Shown: positions 9,632 through 19,699, counted from the stretch's first letter. The stretch is 64,000 nucleotides of DNA from Aquilonibacter sp963820185 (GCA_963820185.1 CAWFYV010000002.1:682001-746000); one strand, 5' to 3'. Numbers and translations are program-made. Notes: generated from the letters alone by a model not told the origin.

Positions 9632-9883
9632 ATGCCCAAACCCGCAATGCCCGCCGACGGCGTCATCCGCGTCGCGCGCGAGCGCCGTCGCGCGAGCGTC
9701 GTGAGTCTCATCCATGGCCTGCGGCCGCACGAGGCCGATGAGATCGCCAAGGCGCTCAAACGCCACTGCGGGACGGGTGGGACAAGCAAAGATGGTATCG
9801 TTGAAATCCAGGGCGATCACCGCGAACGCATCGTGGCCTGGTTCGTGGCGCAGGGCCGCAAGGCAAAGATCGCCGGCGGCTAG
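9632..9883 (+). CDS. yciH: YciH/SUI1-family translation factor-like protein
   Basis: An 83-residue protein of the eIF1/SUI1 fold, found in some bacteria as YciH, which can influence start-codon selection. The recognisable part runs from VIRVARERRRASVVSLIHGL through the conserved KRHCGTGGTSKDGIVEIQGDH to the C-terminal helix RIVAWFVAQGRKAKIAGG. The CGTGGxxKDGxIxxQGDH core is diagnostic. I chose the ATG at 9632 because AGGGG lies seven bases upstream and little precedes the fold; longer upstream reading in this frame looks non-coding. The start is only 15 bp from the divergent LOG start. Confidence 0.85.
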   Translation: MPKPAMPADGVIRVARERRRASVVSLIHGLRPHEADEIAKALKRHCGTGGTSKDGIVEIQGDHRERIVAWFVAQGRKAKIAGG

Positions 9884-9918
9884 TAAACCGAGCGACCCGC
9901 CGAAGCGTACCAACGAAC

Positions 9919-10905
9919 ATGCATATACTCTTCGCAATGCTCGCGGTGTTGTTGCCGCATTCGCAGTTCACCATCACGAGCGCCCTCGCGGTCGACACGA
10001 CCGCGCATACCGTGACCTTGCCGCTTCATCGCGGAATCGAAGAAGGTAAGACCGTCTGGTTCATCATTACCGATGTGTCCGACGCGCGCGTCGCGCAGAA
10101 TCTCGGCGTCAATTACGCACCGTCACTTGTACATTTGGGTGCTGCGGCGATCCAGAAGGGAACTCGCAACGCCGACGGCGCGTTCACGTTCGACGGCGCG
10201 CCCTCGTTTAAAGCGACGCGCACGTACGTCGCGAGCGCGAACGGTTTTCCGCCGCAATCCGCAACGCCGGGCAGCAAAGCCGATCCCGAGTATTCGCCGT
10301 TTGTTACGTTGACGAACAGCATGCGCGGCGTCGTCTTCAACGCGCCGATCGTCGCGAGCGGCGACGCACCCTCCGACGTCACGACGCATGTCGATACCGA
10401 AGATCGCGTGGTCGCCATCGATACGAAAAAGATGACGGTGACGCTGATCCTCGCTCGCGGCTTTTTCAATGGGAAGCCTGTGTATTATCTCAGTCCCGAT
10501 GCATCCGATCCGGTTGCGGCGAGTGTCGAGCGCGCGACGTACGCGCCGAACATCGGCAAGGCTTCAAGTGCGGCGGAGATCCCGATCGGGGTTGTGGTCG
10601 ATGGCCCGCAGAGCGAAAATGCGCCGCAGGGCCTAAAATATTTGGCGCTGCGCACGCCCCTTGCGCAAGATGCGACCGCGGCGAATGCGCCCACGATCGG
10701 CTCGCCGTTCAACGTCCTCTCGGTCGCTCCCGACCTCGCCCATCCTTACGCGGACAACGGCTACAGCCCGCTCTGGAACGTCCTCGTGGTCGGCGCGCCC
10801 CAGGCAAGCCGGATCACGAGCTTCGGGCAGGTCGCGCCGCTCGCCAAACCGGCCGGGTTCGTGGTGAACTGCCCGGTCGTTGCCTACGGAGACGACGAAT
10901 ACTAA
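9919..10905 (+). CDS. Exported hypothetical protein
   Basis: A 328-residue protein with a short signal peptide (MHILFAMLAVLLPHS). It seems built of two similar halves: HTVTLPLHRGIEEGKTVWFIITDVSD ... YAPSLVHLG and MTVTLILARGFFNGKPVYYLSPDASD ... YAPNIGKAS. This suggests an internal duplication in which the second copy carries the aromatic NGYSPLWNV stretch. No catalytic motif is visible, and the two Cys count as one (single Cys near the C-terminus, NCPVVAYGD). I do not recognise a functional family. It ends 13 bp before the operator of the BlaI-type gene and may be transcribed with the upstream yciH-like gene (35 bp gap). Confidence 0.65.
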   Translation: MHILFAMLAVLLPHSQFTITSALAVDTTAHTVTLPLHRGIEEGKTVWFIITDVSDARVAQNLGVNYAPSLVHLGAAAIQKGTRNADGAFTFDGAPSFKATRTYVASANGFPPQSATPGSKADPEYSPFVTLTNSMRGVVFNAPIVASGDAPSDVTTHVDTEDRVVAIDTKKMTVTLILARGFFNGKPVYYLSPDASDPVAASVERATYAPNIGKASSAAEIPIGVVVDGPQSENAPQGLKYLALRTPLAQDATAANAPTIGSPFNVLSVAPDLAHPYADNGYSPLWNVLVVGAPQASRITSFGQVAPLAKPAGFVVNCPVVAYGDDEY

Positions 10906-10917
10906 AAAACTTCTCAA

Positions 10918-10933
10918 AACTAAACTTTTAGTT
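10918..10933. promoter_or_regulatory. Palindromic operator, probable BlaI/MecI-type repressor site
   Basis: A perfect inverted repeat with 7-bp arms (AACTAAA / TTTAGTT) separated by CT. Its right arm overlaps the -35 hexamer of the promoter serving the BlaI-type gene. BlaI/MecI/CopY repressors bind short AT-rich dyads as dimers and autoregulate their own operons, so the location fits autorepression. The palindrome is directly visible; its recognition by this particular repressor is inference. Confidence 0.7.
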
Positions 10934-10960
10934 GACAAGGCGAGGGCGGCACGGTATTCT
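10932..10960 (+). promoter_or_regulatory. Sigma-70-type promoter of the BlaI-M56 operon
   Basis: A consensus -35 TTGACA (10932-10937) is followed after a 17-bp spacer by TATTCT (10955-10960). It is one of the two clearest promoters in the window. Transcription would start around 10967, leaving a leader of about 28 nt with AGGAGA at 10982-10987 before the ATG at 10995. Confidence 0.8.
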
Positions 10961-10994
10961 GCTCTTAAAGAATTAGGAGATAGGAGAACCAGGA

Positions 10995-11375
10995 ATGCCC
11001 CGTCCCCCCTCACGCACCCTCACCGAAGCCGAACTGCGCATTATGGAGGTGCTTTGGCGCCTCGAGCGCGCGACCGTCGCCGAGGTGACCGAAGCCCTCC
11101 CGCCGCCCCCGCTCGCGTATAACAGCGTGCTCACCACGCTGCGAATTCTCGAGCAAAAGGGGCACGTCACGCACGAGGAGGCGGGCCGAGCATTCGTCTA
11201 TCGTCCGCTCGTCGCGCGCGAAGCCGCCGCCGGTAGCGCCGTCAAGAACGTCGTCGAGAAGTTCTTCGGCAACAGCACCGGGGCGCTCGCGTTACGATTG
11301 ATCGAGACGGAACGTCCCTCTAATGAAGAGCTTGCACGGTTACGCTCGTTGATCGAGCGCTACGAGGAGGCCTAG
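10995..11375 (+). CDS. BlaI/MecI/CopY family transcriptional repressor
   Basis: A 126-residue winged-helix repressor. The N-terminal domain has the family pattern LTEAELRIMEVLWRLERATVAEVTEAL, then NSVLTTLRILEQKGHVTHEEAGRAFVYRPLV, the recognition and wing segments. The C-terminal helices (about 75-126) serve dimerisation. In characterised relatives, a partner M56 metalloprotease (BlaR1/MecR1) triggers cleavage or inactivation of this repressor. Here such a partner begins 4 bp downstream at 11380. The start has a strong ribosome-binding site and sits under the promoter and operator described above, so the gene very likely controls its own operon. Confidence 0.9.
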   Translation: MPRPPSRTLTEAELRIMEVLWRLERATVAEVTEALPPPPLAYNSVLTTLRILEQKGHVTHEEAGRAFVYRPLVAREAAAGSAVKNVVEKFFGNSTGALALRLIETERPSNEELARLRSLIERYEEA

Positions 11376-11379
11376 TTCC

Positions 11380-13333
11380 ATGCAGCCCTCGTTGTTCGAG
11401 GTCATTGCCCGCGCCGTTATCGTCGTGCTCGTCAACGGCTTGTGGCAGGGCGTGGCAATCGCCGCGCTGACGTGGCTTGCACTGCGACTCTTCCCGCGCG
11501 TGAACGCGTCGACGCGCTACGCTGCCTGGACCCTCGCGCTCGTCGCCGTGGTCGATCGTGCCGATCGCAACGTCGCTCCCGCACATCAGCTATTACACGC
11601 TGCCCGCGACAAGCGCCGCTACCCAGTCCACGGCTGAGGGCGCTGCGTCGCGAAGCGAGCTTAAACATACTACGGCGAGCGAAGCGACGCAGCACCGAAG
11701 CGTCGCGAGGGAAGCACCGTCCTCCCAAAGCAGCAGTCTGCGCCTACCTAAAGTCCCCGATCTCCACATCAACGCATCGCTGCTGCTTATGACGATTTTT
11801 TTCTCCCTTTGGGGCATCGCAGCACTGTTGCTCGTGGTGCGCCTCGCGGTTGCGCTGCTGCGTCTCGAGCGCCTCAAGCGCGACGCGATGCCGCTGGCCA
11901 TCGAGTATCGCGATCAGCTCGCGCAGTGGCAGCGGATAGATCGCGATCGCGATGTGCGCATCTGCGTGACGAGCGGCATCGAAGTGCCGGTTGCCGTCGG
12001 GTTGTTCGACGCCATGGTACTCTTGCCGAGAAATCTGCTCAACGAATTCAATGCACAAGAAATCGATCAGATCAGCTTGCACGAGCTTGCGCACCTGTTG
12101 CGCCACGACGACTGGACCAACGGTCTGCAGCGTGTGGTCACCTCGCTCTTATTCTTCAATCCAGCGGTGTGGTTCATCGCGCGCCAAATGGACGTCGAGC
12201 GCGAGGTCGCATGCGACGATTATGTGCTCGAGCTTACGGGCGCCGTTCGTACCTATGCTTTTTGCCTCACGAAGATGGCCGAGATAACGAGCTGGCCGCA
12301 TCAGCCGCTCGCAGCACCCGGCGTGTTCACCACGCGCAAGAACATCTCGATTCGTATCGAGCGCTTGTTACGCACCGGACGCACGATCGGTTCCTCGATC
12401 TCGCCTGCAACGGCAGGTGCGGTGGCGATCGGATTGCTCGGCGGCTATTTCGTCGCGTCGACACTCACGCCGGAGATCGCGTTTGCGATGCCGTGTCCGC
12501 CCGCTGCGCCGTCAATCGCGCCGGTTAAGGTCAACGCACCGAAGATAGCCCTTAGCTGGGCGCCCCTCACGCTGACGGTTCCCGACGTCACGGTCAAGGT
12601 GGCAAAGCCGGTTTCCAAGGCCTATGCCAAGGCTGCGCCGCAAATGGCGGCGTCGACCGCAGCGGAAGCTGCAACGCGGACAGCGGTCGAAACGGCGACC
12701 AGAACCGCCGTCGAGACGATGTCCACGATCGGTTACGTGAAGCCAACAGCCGCCAAGACCAAAACGCCGGTCAAGGTCGCATACGAAGGCGCAGGTATGA
12801 ATTGTTCCGGCTGCGACTTCCAAGGCCAGAATCTCGCCGGCAAGAATTTCTCGGGCTCGAATTTTACCGGCACGGACTTCAGCCACGCGAATCTACAGGG
12901 CGCAAACTTCAACGGCGCAAACCTCAGCGGCTCGGATTTCCAGGGCGCCGACCTTCGTAACGCATCATTCGTCGGCGCGAATTTGAGCGGCGCAAATCTC
13001 GATAGCGCGAAACTCGATGGCGTGAATTTCGATGATGCGAACCTGAGTGGCGCCGATCTCAACCCTCGTACGCTCTCACCGGCGCAGATTCGCGCCTACC
13101 TCCCGCACTGTCACGGCTGCGACCTCGAAGGCGCAAACCTCAGCGGTATGGATTTGAGCGGCGTAAAGCTCATCGGCGTCAACTTGAGTAAGGCGAACTT
13201 GCGCGGAGCAAATCTTAGCAAGGCCGTCTTTAGCGGCGTCGACTTCTCGGGCGCGGATCTCCGCGGAGCGCGCACCGACGGAACCCAATTCATCGGCTGT
13301 GATTTCTCCGGAGCGCAGCTCGGTAATCCCTAG
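11380..13333 (+). CDS. BlaR1-like M56 metallopeptidase fused to a pentapeptide-repeat domain; frameshift near 11555
   Basis: The N-terminal membrane part (MQPSLFEVIARAVIVVLVNG ... STRYAAWTLALVAVV, 11380-11550) is in one frame. The rest (IVPIATSLPHISYY onward) is in the next, so one base is extra, or two are missing, near 11555. The main frame carries two more membrane segments, the gluzincin site HELAHLLRHDDW (HExxH) and the third-ligand region EREVACDDYVLELTG. A last membrane segment (AVAIGLLGGYFVAS) comes next, then a linker. The C-terminus is about 170 residues of pentapeptide repeats (A(N/D)LxG type), entered through CSGCDFQG and again through CHGCDLEG. BlaR1 and MecR1 have a penicillin-binding domain in this position; here it is a right-handed beta-helix. 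By analogy it would sit outside the membrane as a sensor. A composite palindromic repeat lies in the coding sequence at 11642-11693. Confidence 0.82.
11642..11693. repeat. Inverted repeat inside the M56 protease gene
   Basis: GCTGCGTCGC (11642-11651) is repeated in inverted orientation as GCGACGCAGC (11684-11693). The 32 bp between, and the sequence just downstream, are rich in GCGAAGCGA-type units. It encodes a stretch (about SRSELKHTTASEATQHRS) that looks unlike the surrounding membrane protein. It resembles mobile palindromic units that insert in frame into genes; this is inference. Confidence 0.45.
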
Positions 13334-13418
13334 ATAATCTTCACACGCTAACGAGATGATGGGCGAGCATCGCCCCGGGCATCTTTGTGACAAAACTTAC
13401 GAAAGGTTCTCGGCCACT

Positions 13419-14147
13419 ATGACGGCACTGATGCGAAACTTGGTACTGGTGGGCGCGCTACTTGTTCTGTGTATGGGCCTCGCGGTTGCGCAAACGAGTA
13501 CGTTCCCCTCCCGCTGTGTTGGGTGCAATCTCTCTAACATGCATCTGCACGGCGCGGACTTGCACAGCGTCGACTACGTCGGCACGAACTTGCGCGGAAG
13601 CGATCTCAGTAGCGCGAATCTGCGCGATGCGCGCTTGACCGGTGCAAACCTTGAGAACGCTGATTTACGCAACGCCGACCTGCGCGGAGCGCAGCTGGTC
13701 GGGACGAACTTTCGCGGCGCTCGGCTCGACGGCGCGCGATTCGACGGCACCAAGTTCACCGGAGCGAATCTGTACGGCATCGATCTCCACGGCATGAACC
13801 TTACCGGTGCGAGCTTCATCGGGGCGAACTTTGCCAGCGCGAACCTGACCAACGCGCGCTTTGACGGCGATGACATCGCCGGAGCCAATATGCGCGATGC
13901 GCGTCTCGACGGTGCCTCGCTGCGCAACGCCTGGGTGTGTTCGCACAACTCCGACGACTACGACGGCGTCGTCATTCAGCGCGAGATCGAGTGCATCGAT
14001 CTGCGCGGCGCCTCGGTGCGTGGTACGGTATTCACCGGCGCACAGCTGTGCGATCGCGACAACGGTGACCGCAAGTGCTCGCCGATCAGTGCGGCGATGC
14101 TGCGCGATAAATCCGAGAACGCACTCGACGGAGCGGTGCTGCCCTAA
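13419..14147 (+). CDS. Exported pentapeptide-repeat protein
   Basis: A 242-residue protein with a signal peptide (MRNLVLVGALLVLCMGLAVA at residues 5-24), then RCVGCNLSNMHLHG and about 25 consecutive pentapeptides of the A(N/D)LxG type, forming a right-handed quadrilateral beta-helix. The CxGC(D/N)L cap is the same as that at the start of both repeat blocks in the upstream M56 protease. Near the C-terminus the repeats are interrupted by WVCSHNSDDYDGVVIQREIECIDLRG and CDRDNGDRKC, which add Cys and charged residues. I preferred 13419 over the in-frame ATG at 13356 because it leads straight into the signal peptide. It lies 85 bp after the protease and abuts the next gene. Confidence 0.85.
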   Translation: MTALMRNLVLVGALLVLCMGLAVAQTSTFPSRCVGCNLSNMHLHGADLHSVDYVGTNLRGSDLSSANLRDARLTGANLENADLRNADLRGAQLVGTNFRGARLDGARFDGTKFTGANLYGIDLHGMNLTGASFIGANFASANLTNARFDGDDIAGANMRDARLDGASLRNAWVCSHNSDDYDGVVIQREIECIDLRGASVRGTVFTGAQLCDRDNGDRKCSPISAAMLRDKSENALDGAVLP

Positions 14148-16220
14148 ATGATTGCGCTACTTGCCGCGATCGCAACGCTCGCGATGCCGACAAGCACCGA
14201 TCCGCCGGCGCTCGCGCCGACGACGACCGCGGTAACGACGTGGCCTGCTTCCACGATGCAACTCGAGCGCGACGTCGTGCACGGACGCCCGGCTTCAGAG
14301 CCGACCGCGGTGCGCTCCGAGACCGACGGAACGTTTCTCTACGTCCGCTTCGATGTGACGCAGAAAGAGAAGATCACCGCCAGCCAGCACAATAACGACG
14401 TTGGGCAAGGGAGCGACGACGCGGTGTGGGTCGACCTGTGGCCGAGTGGACCGAACGGCTTCTTTTACCAATTCCAAACGACGCCCAACGGTACGCACTA
14501 CGAATCGTCGTCCGAAAACACCGCATTCTCTCCGCAATGGGAGAGCGCGGGTGAAACGACCGCGACCGGCTACGTCGTGACAATGAAGATTCCGCTCAAA
14601 GTGATTCACGGTGCACATAAAGGCACGTGGCTCGTGCAATTCGTGCGCTACACGCACGCGACGGGTGAAGAGGATGTGTGGTCGTACGATGGCGCGCAAA
14701 CCAATCCCGATGATGTCGTGCGCGCCGGAACAACTCAGATGGCACTCGCCGCAGGCGTCGCGCCGCCGCGGCCGTCCGCACGTGCGGCGCTATACGCCCT
14801 CGGCCTCGCTACGACTCCGGCCTATGGCGGCGCGACTTCCCGAGTGGGTGCCGACATCTCGATTCCGATCACGACGACCTCGTCGTTCTTTGCAACCTTC
14901 CATCCGGACTATTCCAACGTCGAGCTCGATCAACAGTCGATCTCGCCGACGGTGTACCAGCGCATCTACAGCGAGGTACGGCCATTCTTCACGCAGGCCG
15001 CAAACTTCTATAGCAACTTCAACTGCGACGTGTGCGGCGGCTACCACACAATTCTCTACACCCCGGATATTCCGACGCCGTCGCAAGGCTATGCGGTCGA
15101 AGGCCGGCAAGGTAACTTCGGCTTCGCAGGCTTCGATTCGATCGGCGATCAGCGAACCGATATCGCAAGCGCGTTAGACTACACCTCGCCGAATCAGTCG
15201 TGGAACTCCTCATACGTGCGCGTGCAAGCCAATCTTCCAGGACTCAACGACGTCGCCCAAGAGCTCGGCACGAGCTGGTGGGACCGCAAGTACACAAGCC
15301 TGTATCTCAACGTCGGAAACGAGATCGGCAGCGACGTCCTCGACCCGAGCCAAGCCAAGTTCATCGACGCCGGCGGCGGCTATGGTGACCAGCACTTCGC
15401 CCTTTACGGCGCGATGCGTAACTACGGCGCGGACTTCACGCCCTACGACGGCATCAATCCGCATCCGGGTATCGCCGGCTACGCGCTCTACAGCGCCTAC
15501 ATCTGGAACCCGAAGAAGGACAGCGGCAGTAAGATCGCAGCGGTCGGCATCGACGGATTTCTCGATCGCTACCAAGGGCCGCAGTACGGACAATCGCAGA
15601 GCGACAATGCCCTAACCTTCGATATCCTTACCAAGAGTTCGTGGGATCTGCAGCTCTACAGCGGATCGAACTACTGGCGCTTTGGTCAAGTGTTGACGCC
15701 GATCTCGCAGAACGCCGGCTTCTCGCTGACATGGCACAGCGGATTGCAAACCGACAACCCGGGCAACTTCCCATATCACGGGTCGTCGGCGACACCGGTT
15801 AACGTTACGTATTACACCGGTGCGTACGGCGATCAGGGACGGCTCGACACGTGGTTCCGCAACATAACCATGCGTGCGGGCAGCCGCGGTACGCTCTCGA
15901 TCGCGATAGACAGCACATCGCAGTGGTTCTACGGCCGCCAGCCGGACAACATCCAGTGGTTCGATAGCGTCAGCTACACCTATCAGATCAGCCGCGACTC
16001 GTCGATCTCAATCGGCGATCGCAAGATCATCGGCTATCCGCCGCAGCCCAACGGTGGCGGCAATTGCGAAGGTGCGTGTTCGAACGTGTCGGTTGCGTAT
16101 CACCTGCGTTGGAAGAAATACGAACTCTATGCCGCGTACGGCGACCCGAACAACCTCTCCACGCTCCCGCAGGTGCTCTTCAAGATCATTTTCTACGCGG
16201 GCGCGACGAAGGGGACGTAG
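14148..16220 (+). CDS. CBM9-like plus DUF5916-like outer-membrane beta-barrel protein
   Basis: A 690-residue exported protein. After the signal peptide, residues about 30-200 form a carbohydrate-binding family-9-like beta-sandwich (TWPASTMQLERD ... LYVRFDVTQKEKI ... DDAVWVDLWPSG ... GYVVTMKIPLKVI). The C-terminal 450 residues are alternating polar/aromatic strands. They start with the DUF5916 hallmark (FHPDYSNVELDQQSISPTVYQR ... EVRPFFTQAANFYS), where related proteins have VEVDQ and EKRPFF. This indicates an outer-membrane barrel with a periplasmic or surface sugar-binding domain. Its ATG directly follows the TAA of the pentapeptide-repeat gene, so the two are probably co-translated as the last part of the BlaI operon. 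The ligand is unknown. Confidence 0.8.
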   Translation: MIALLAAIATLAMPTSTDPPALAPTTTAVTTWPASTMQLERDVVHGRPASEPTAVRSETDGTFLYVRFDVTQKEKITASQHNNDVGQGSDDAVWVDLWPSGPNGFFYQFQTTPNGTHYESSSENTAFSPQWESAGETTATGYVVTMKIPLKVIHGAHKGTWLVQFVRYTHATGEEDVWSYDGAQTNPDDVVRAGTTQMALAAGVAPPRPSARAALYALGLATTPAYGGATSRVGADISIPITTTSSFFATFHPDYSNVELDQQSISPTVYQRIYSEVRPFFTQAANFYSNFNCDVCGGYHTILYTPDIPTPSQGYAVEGRQGNFGFAGFDSIGDQRTDIASALDYTSPNQSWNSSYVRVQANLPGLNDVAQELGTSWWDRKYTSLYLNVGNEIGSDVLDPSQAKFIDAGGGYGDQHFALYGAMRNYGADFTPYDGINPHPGIAGYALYSAYIWNPKKDSGSKIAAVGIDGFLDRYQGPQYGQSQSDNALTFDILTKSSWDLQLYSGSNYWRFGQVLTPISQNAGFSLTWHSGLQTDNPGNFPYHGSSATPVNVTYYTGAYGDQGRLDTWFRNITMRAGSRGTLSIAIDSTSQWFYGRQPDNIQWFDSVSYTYQISRDSSISIGDRKIIGYPPQPNGGGNCEGACSNVSVAYHLRWKKYELYAAYGDPNNLSTLPQVLFKIIFYAGATKGT

Positions 16221-16825
16221 CAACCGATGCACTGATCGCTGCCGCGGTCCGTGCAGTCGCGAGACCGGCTTTCGGACTGCTCGCTTTTCTCGGATCCGGT
16301 GTCGGAGTGCAGCGTCCAGCAGCTCCCGTTGAGCGAGCAGTAGCAGAGGCGAATGGCTAACGCGTGGCGCAGCACGCGGCGAAGGGTAGGCCCGGCAGGT
16401 AGCACGTGCAAGACGTGACCTTGTCCCCCGGCCGAATGGTCGTGCCGGGGCTGAGCGATCCCGTCGTGATGCGCGGTCGGCCGGTAACTTTCCGGCGGCG
16501 TCGAGCCTGCGCGCTTTACGAAATAGGCACGCACCGTCGGGTCGTGGTTGAGCCGAGCGAAGAACATGCCCCAATGACGGCACGGGTGTGCCGTCGATGG
16601 AAAGCTGCGCCGATTCGATCAGCGCCGGCCCTAGCCCGTCGTTCGCGACCGTGATGCAATTACGTCCGGTCGGAGGCTGTACCCGGTGCTGACTAGTACG
16701 GCCAGATCGTCGCCGCGTACTGTTGGCCGATGATGCGCGTCTGGTAGATCAGCGCGCAGCCGTCAACGCGCTGACGAGCAGCGCGGCGATGGCAATGAAG
16801 AAGTCGAGGCGGAACGCCTTTTCAC

Positions 16826-16829
<4 letters not shown>
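16193..16829 (-). pseudogene. Decayed small membrane-anchored protein gene
   Basis: A GTG at 16829 overlaps the TGA of kamA and begins SEKAFRLDFFIAIAALLVSALTA, one membrane segment, then after a frame change ALIYQTRIIGQQYAATIWPY. Further fragments in shifting frames read ITVANDGLGPALIESAQLSIDGTPV, then FFARLNHDPTVRAYFVKRAG, and finally AIRLCYCSLNGSCWTLHSDTG. The pieces are in the right order for one protein of about 190-200 residues, but at least three frame changes and one in-frame stop intervene. The parts resemble a small exported family (membrane anchor, beta-rich domain, Cys-containing tail); function unknown. The open frame runs 28 bp into the end of the convergent barrel gene. Confidence 0.6.
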
Positions 16830-18199
<1,370 letters not shown>

Positions 18200-18209
18200 T
18201 GCTGGTTCC

Positions 18210-19235
18210 TTAGCGGGTGGCGTACGTGCGCTTGAAGTGCGTGTGAATGTGCGGGTGGTCGCGCAGCGTCTGAAGCGCGACCTGCGCGTGATCGCGGGCG
18301 TAGCCGTTGCCGATGATCATCGTGACGTCTTTGCCGACGCCTTCGGCGCCGAGCGCAGCCGCTGTGAACGAGGTCGACATCGAGAAGAAGTAGACCGTGC
18401 CGCGATCCTTGGTGCATAGGATCGAGCCGAGCTCGGTCCCCGGCACATTGACGCAATTCATCGTAACGTCGGCAAGATCGGGAGCGATCGCGGCAAGCGC
18501 ATCGCTCATCCCGAGCGCGTTGCGTGCATCGGCGGCGATGAACGCGTCCACGTATTCGTGCTCGATCAACAATTTCGCGGTGACGGTTTGGTTTGACGGC
18601 GCAATGCCGATTACACGGCCAGTTTTGCCGACACGTGCTTTGGCCTGTGCGCAGGCGAGTATACCGCTCTTGCCGTCGGCACCGATCACCGCAATCGTTT
18701 GACCTGGGCGGCATAGTCGCAACGCCTGTATGGGTGCGCCCGCAACGTCGAGCACCGCGAGCGCGACGTTCTCGTCGATGTCATCGGGTAGCGCGGCCCA
18801 CAAGCTCGCGGCAAAAAGGATCGCGCTGCCGCGGATCCAGACGCGGCCGGTGCCGACGTCGACCCGCGTCACTTCTTCTATGTGCAGCGGGGTGAGGGTC
18901 AGCGAGACGAGCGAGGCGATGCGCTCGCCGGTCGCGCGCACCGTACCAATAAACATACCGCCGCTGCCGGTTACCGGGTTGTGCATTTTGCCGCGTTCGC
19001 GCACGATCCCGAGCACGTGCTCGGCGATGCGCGACGCGTCGGCGCTGCAAACATCGGCAATCTGTCTGAACGATGCCGAATCGATGTTGAGCACATCGAC
19101 GTCGCACAGCAGTTCGCCCGCGTAGGCGACGGGCGTGTTGTCGAGCTTGTACGCGTTCTGCGGCATGGCGCCGGCCGGTTCCAGCACGCGATGTGCGCCC
19201 AGCGGGTGCGGCTCGCGTTCCGAAGCGATGCTCAC
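18210..19235 (-). CDS. kdd: L-erythro-3,5-diaminohexanoate dehydrogenase
   Basis: A 341-residue NAD(P)-dependent dehydrogenase of the lysine fermentation pathway, which oxidatively deaminates 3,5-diaminohexanoate to 5-amino-3-oxohexanoate. Family features include the N-terminal EPHPLGAHRVLEPAGAMPQNA, the strongly conserved HNPVTGSGGMFIG, a Rossmann nucleotide-binding segment IAVIGADGKSGILACAQAKARVG and the C-terminal YFFSMSTSFTAAALGAEGVGKD with TMIIGNGYARDHA. Its product route needs kamA (next gene) and beta-lysine 5,6-aminomutase (kamDE), which is not in this window. The ATG at 19235 overlaps the stop of the Lrp-type gene by 4 bp, showing translational coupling. Confidence 0.9.
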   Translation of the reverse strand: MSIASEREPHPLGAHRVLEPAGAMPQNAYKLDNTPVAYAGELLCDVDVLNIDSASFRQIADVCSADASRIAEHVLGIVRERGKMHNPVTGSGGMFIGTVRATGERIASLVSLTLTPLHIEEVTRVDVGTGRVWIRGSAILFAASLWAALPDDIDENVALAVLDVAGAPIQALRLCRPGQTIAVIGADGKSGILACAQAKARVGKTGRVIGIAPSNQTVTAKLLIEHEYVDAFIAADARNALGMSDALAAIAPDLADVTMNCVNVPGTELGSILCTKDRGTVYFFSMSTSFTAAALGAEGVGKDVTMIIGNGYARDHAQVALQTLRDHPHIHTHFKRTYATR

Positions 19236-19699
19236 GAGCGTACCGCGATACCATCGCGCTCGAACGGTGTCGAGAGCACGATCGTCGTTTTTGTGCGCGC
19301 CATACCCGGCAGCCCCTTCAAGCGCGAGAGCAACTCGTCGAGGTGCTGCGTCGAACGCGTCATCACTTTGCAGACGAACGACTCTTCGCCCGCGACGGAA
19401 TGGACTTCACAAACTTCCGGCATCTTGCTCAAACTTTTGGTGAATTGCTCGTATCCGGCATCTGGAGTCGTATAACAGCTGACGAACGCAATGAGTTCGA
19501 GACCGAGACTGCGGCCGTCGAGTTGCGCGCTATAGCCTCGAATGTGCCCGCGTGCCTCGAGCCGCTTGACGCGGTCGTGCACGGCCGGCGGTTTGAGCCC
19601 GACCAGCGCCCCGAGCTCGGCGAAGGTCGAACGCCCATTGCGCTGAAGAGCCTCCAGCAGCGCAAGGTCGAGGTGGTCGAGGTCGTCGGAGACAATCAT
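19232..19699 (-). CDS. Lrp/AsnC family transcriptional regulator
   Basis: A 155-residue regulator with an N-terminal winged helix-turn-helix (LDLALLEALQRNGRSTFAELGALVGLKPPAVHDRVKRLEARGHIRGY) and a C-terminal RAM ligand-binding domain (GLELIAFVSC ... CEVHSVAGEESFVCKVMTRSTQHLDELLSRLKGLPG ... TTIVLSTPF). The V/GxxD..L and G(D/E)xD-like elements of the amino-acid-binding dimer interface are present. I start it at the ATG at 19699, giving the usual N-terminus; the open frame extends further but is not Lrp-like. It heads the kdd-kamA operon, so lysine or a lysine metabolite is the likely effector. It may also control the divergent oligopeptide-binding gene. Confidence 0.9.
   Translation of the reverse strand: MIVSDDLDHLDLALLEALQRNGRSTFAELGALVGLKPPAVHDRVKRLEARGHIRGYSAQLDGRSLGLELIAFVSCYTTPDAGYEQFTKSLSKMPEVCEVHSVAGEESFVCKVMTRSTQHLDELLSRLKGLPGMARTKTTIVLSTPFERDGIAVRS

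Noticed and set aside
12790..13560. CxGC motifs in pentapeptide-repeat proteins as heme or metal sites
   Set aside because: They lack the CxxCH of c-type heme and occur at beta-helix ends, where such Cys caps are usual in this repeat class.
16193..16567. Open frame read as an independent 124-residue gene
   Set aside because: Its sequence continues fragments in other frames upstream (membrane anchor, TVANDGLGPALI), so it is the tail of one broken gene.
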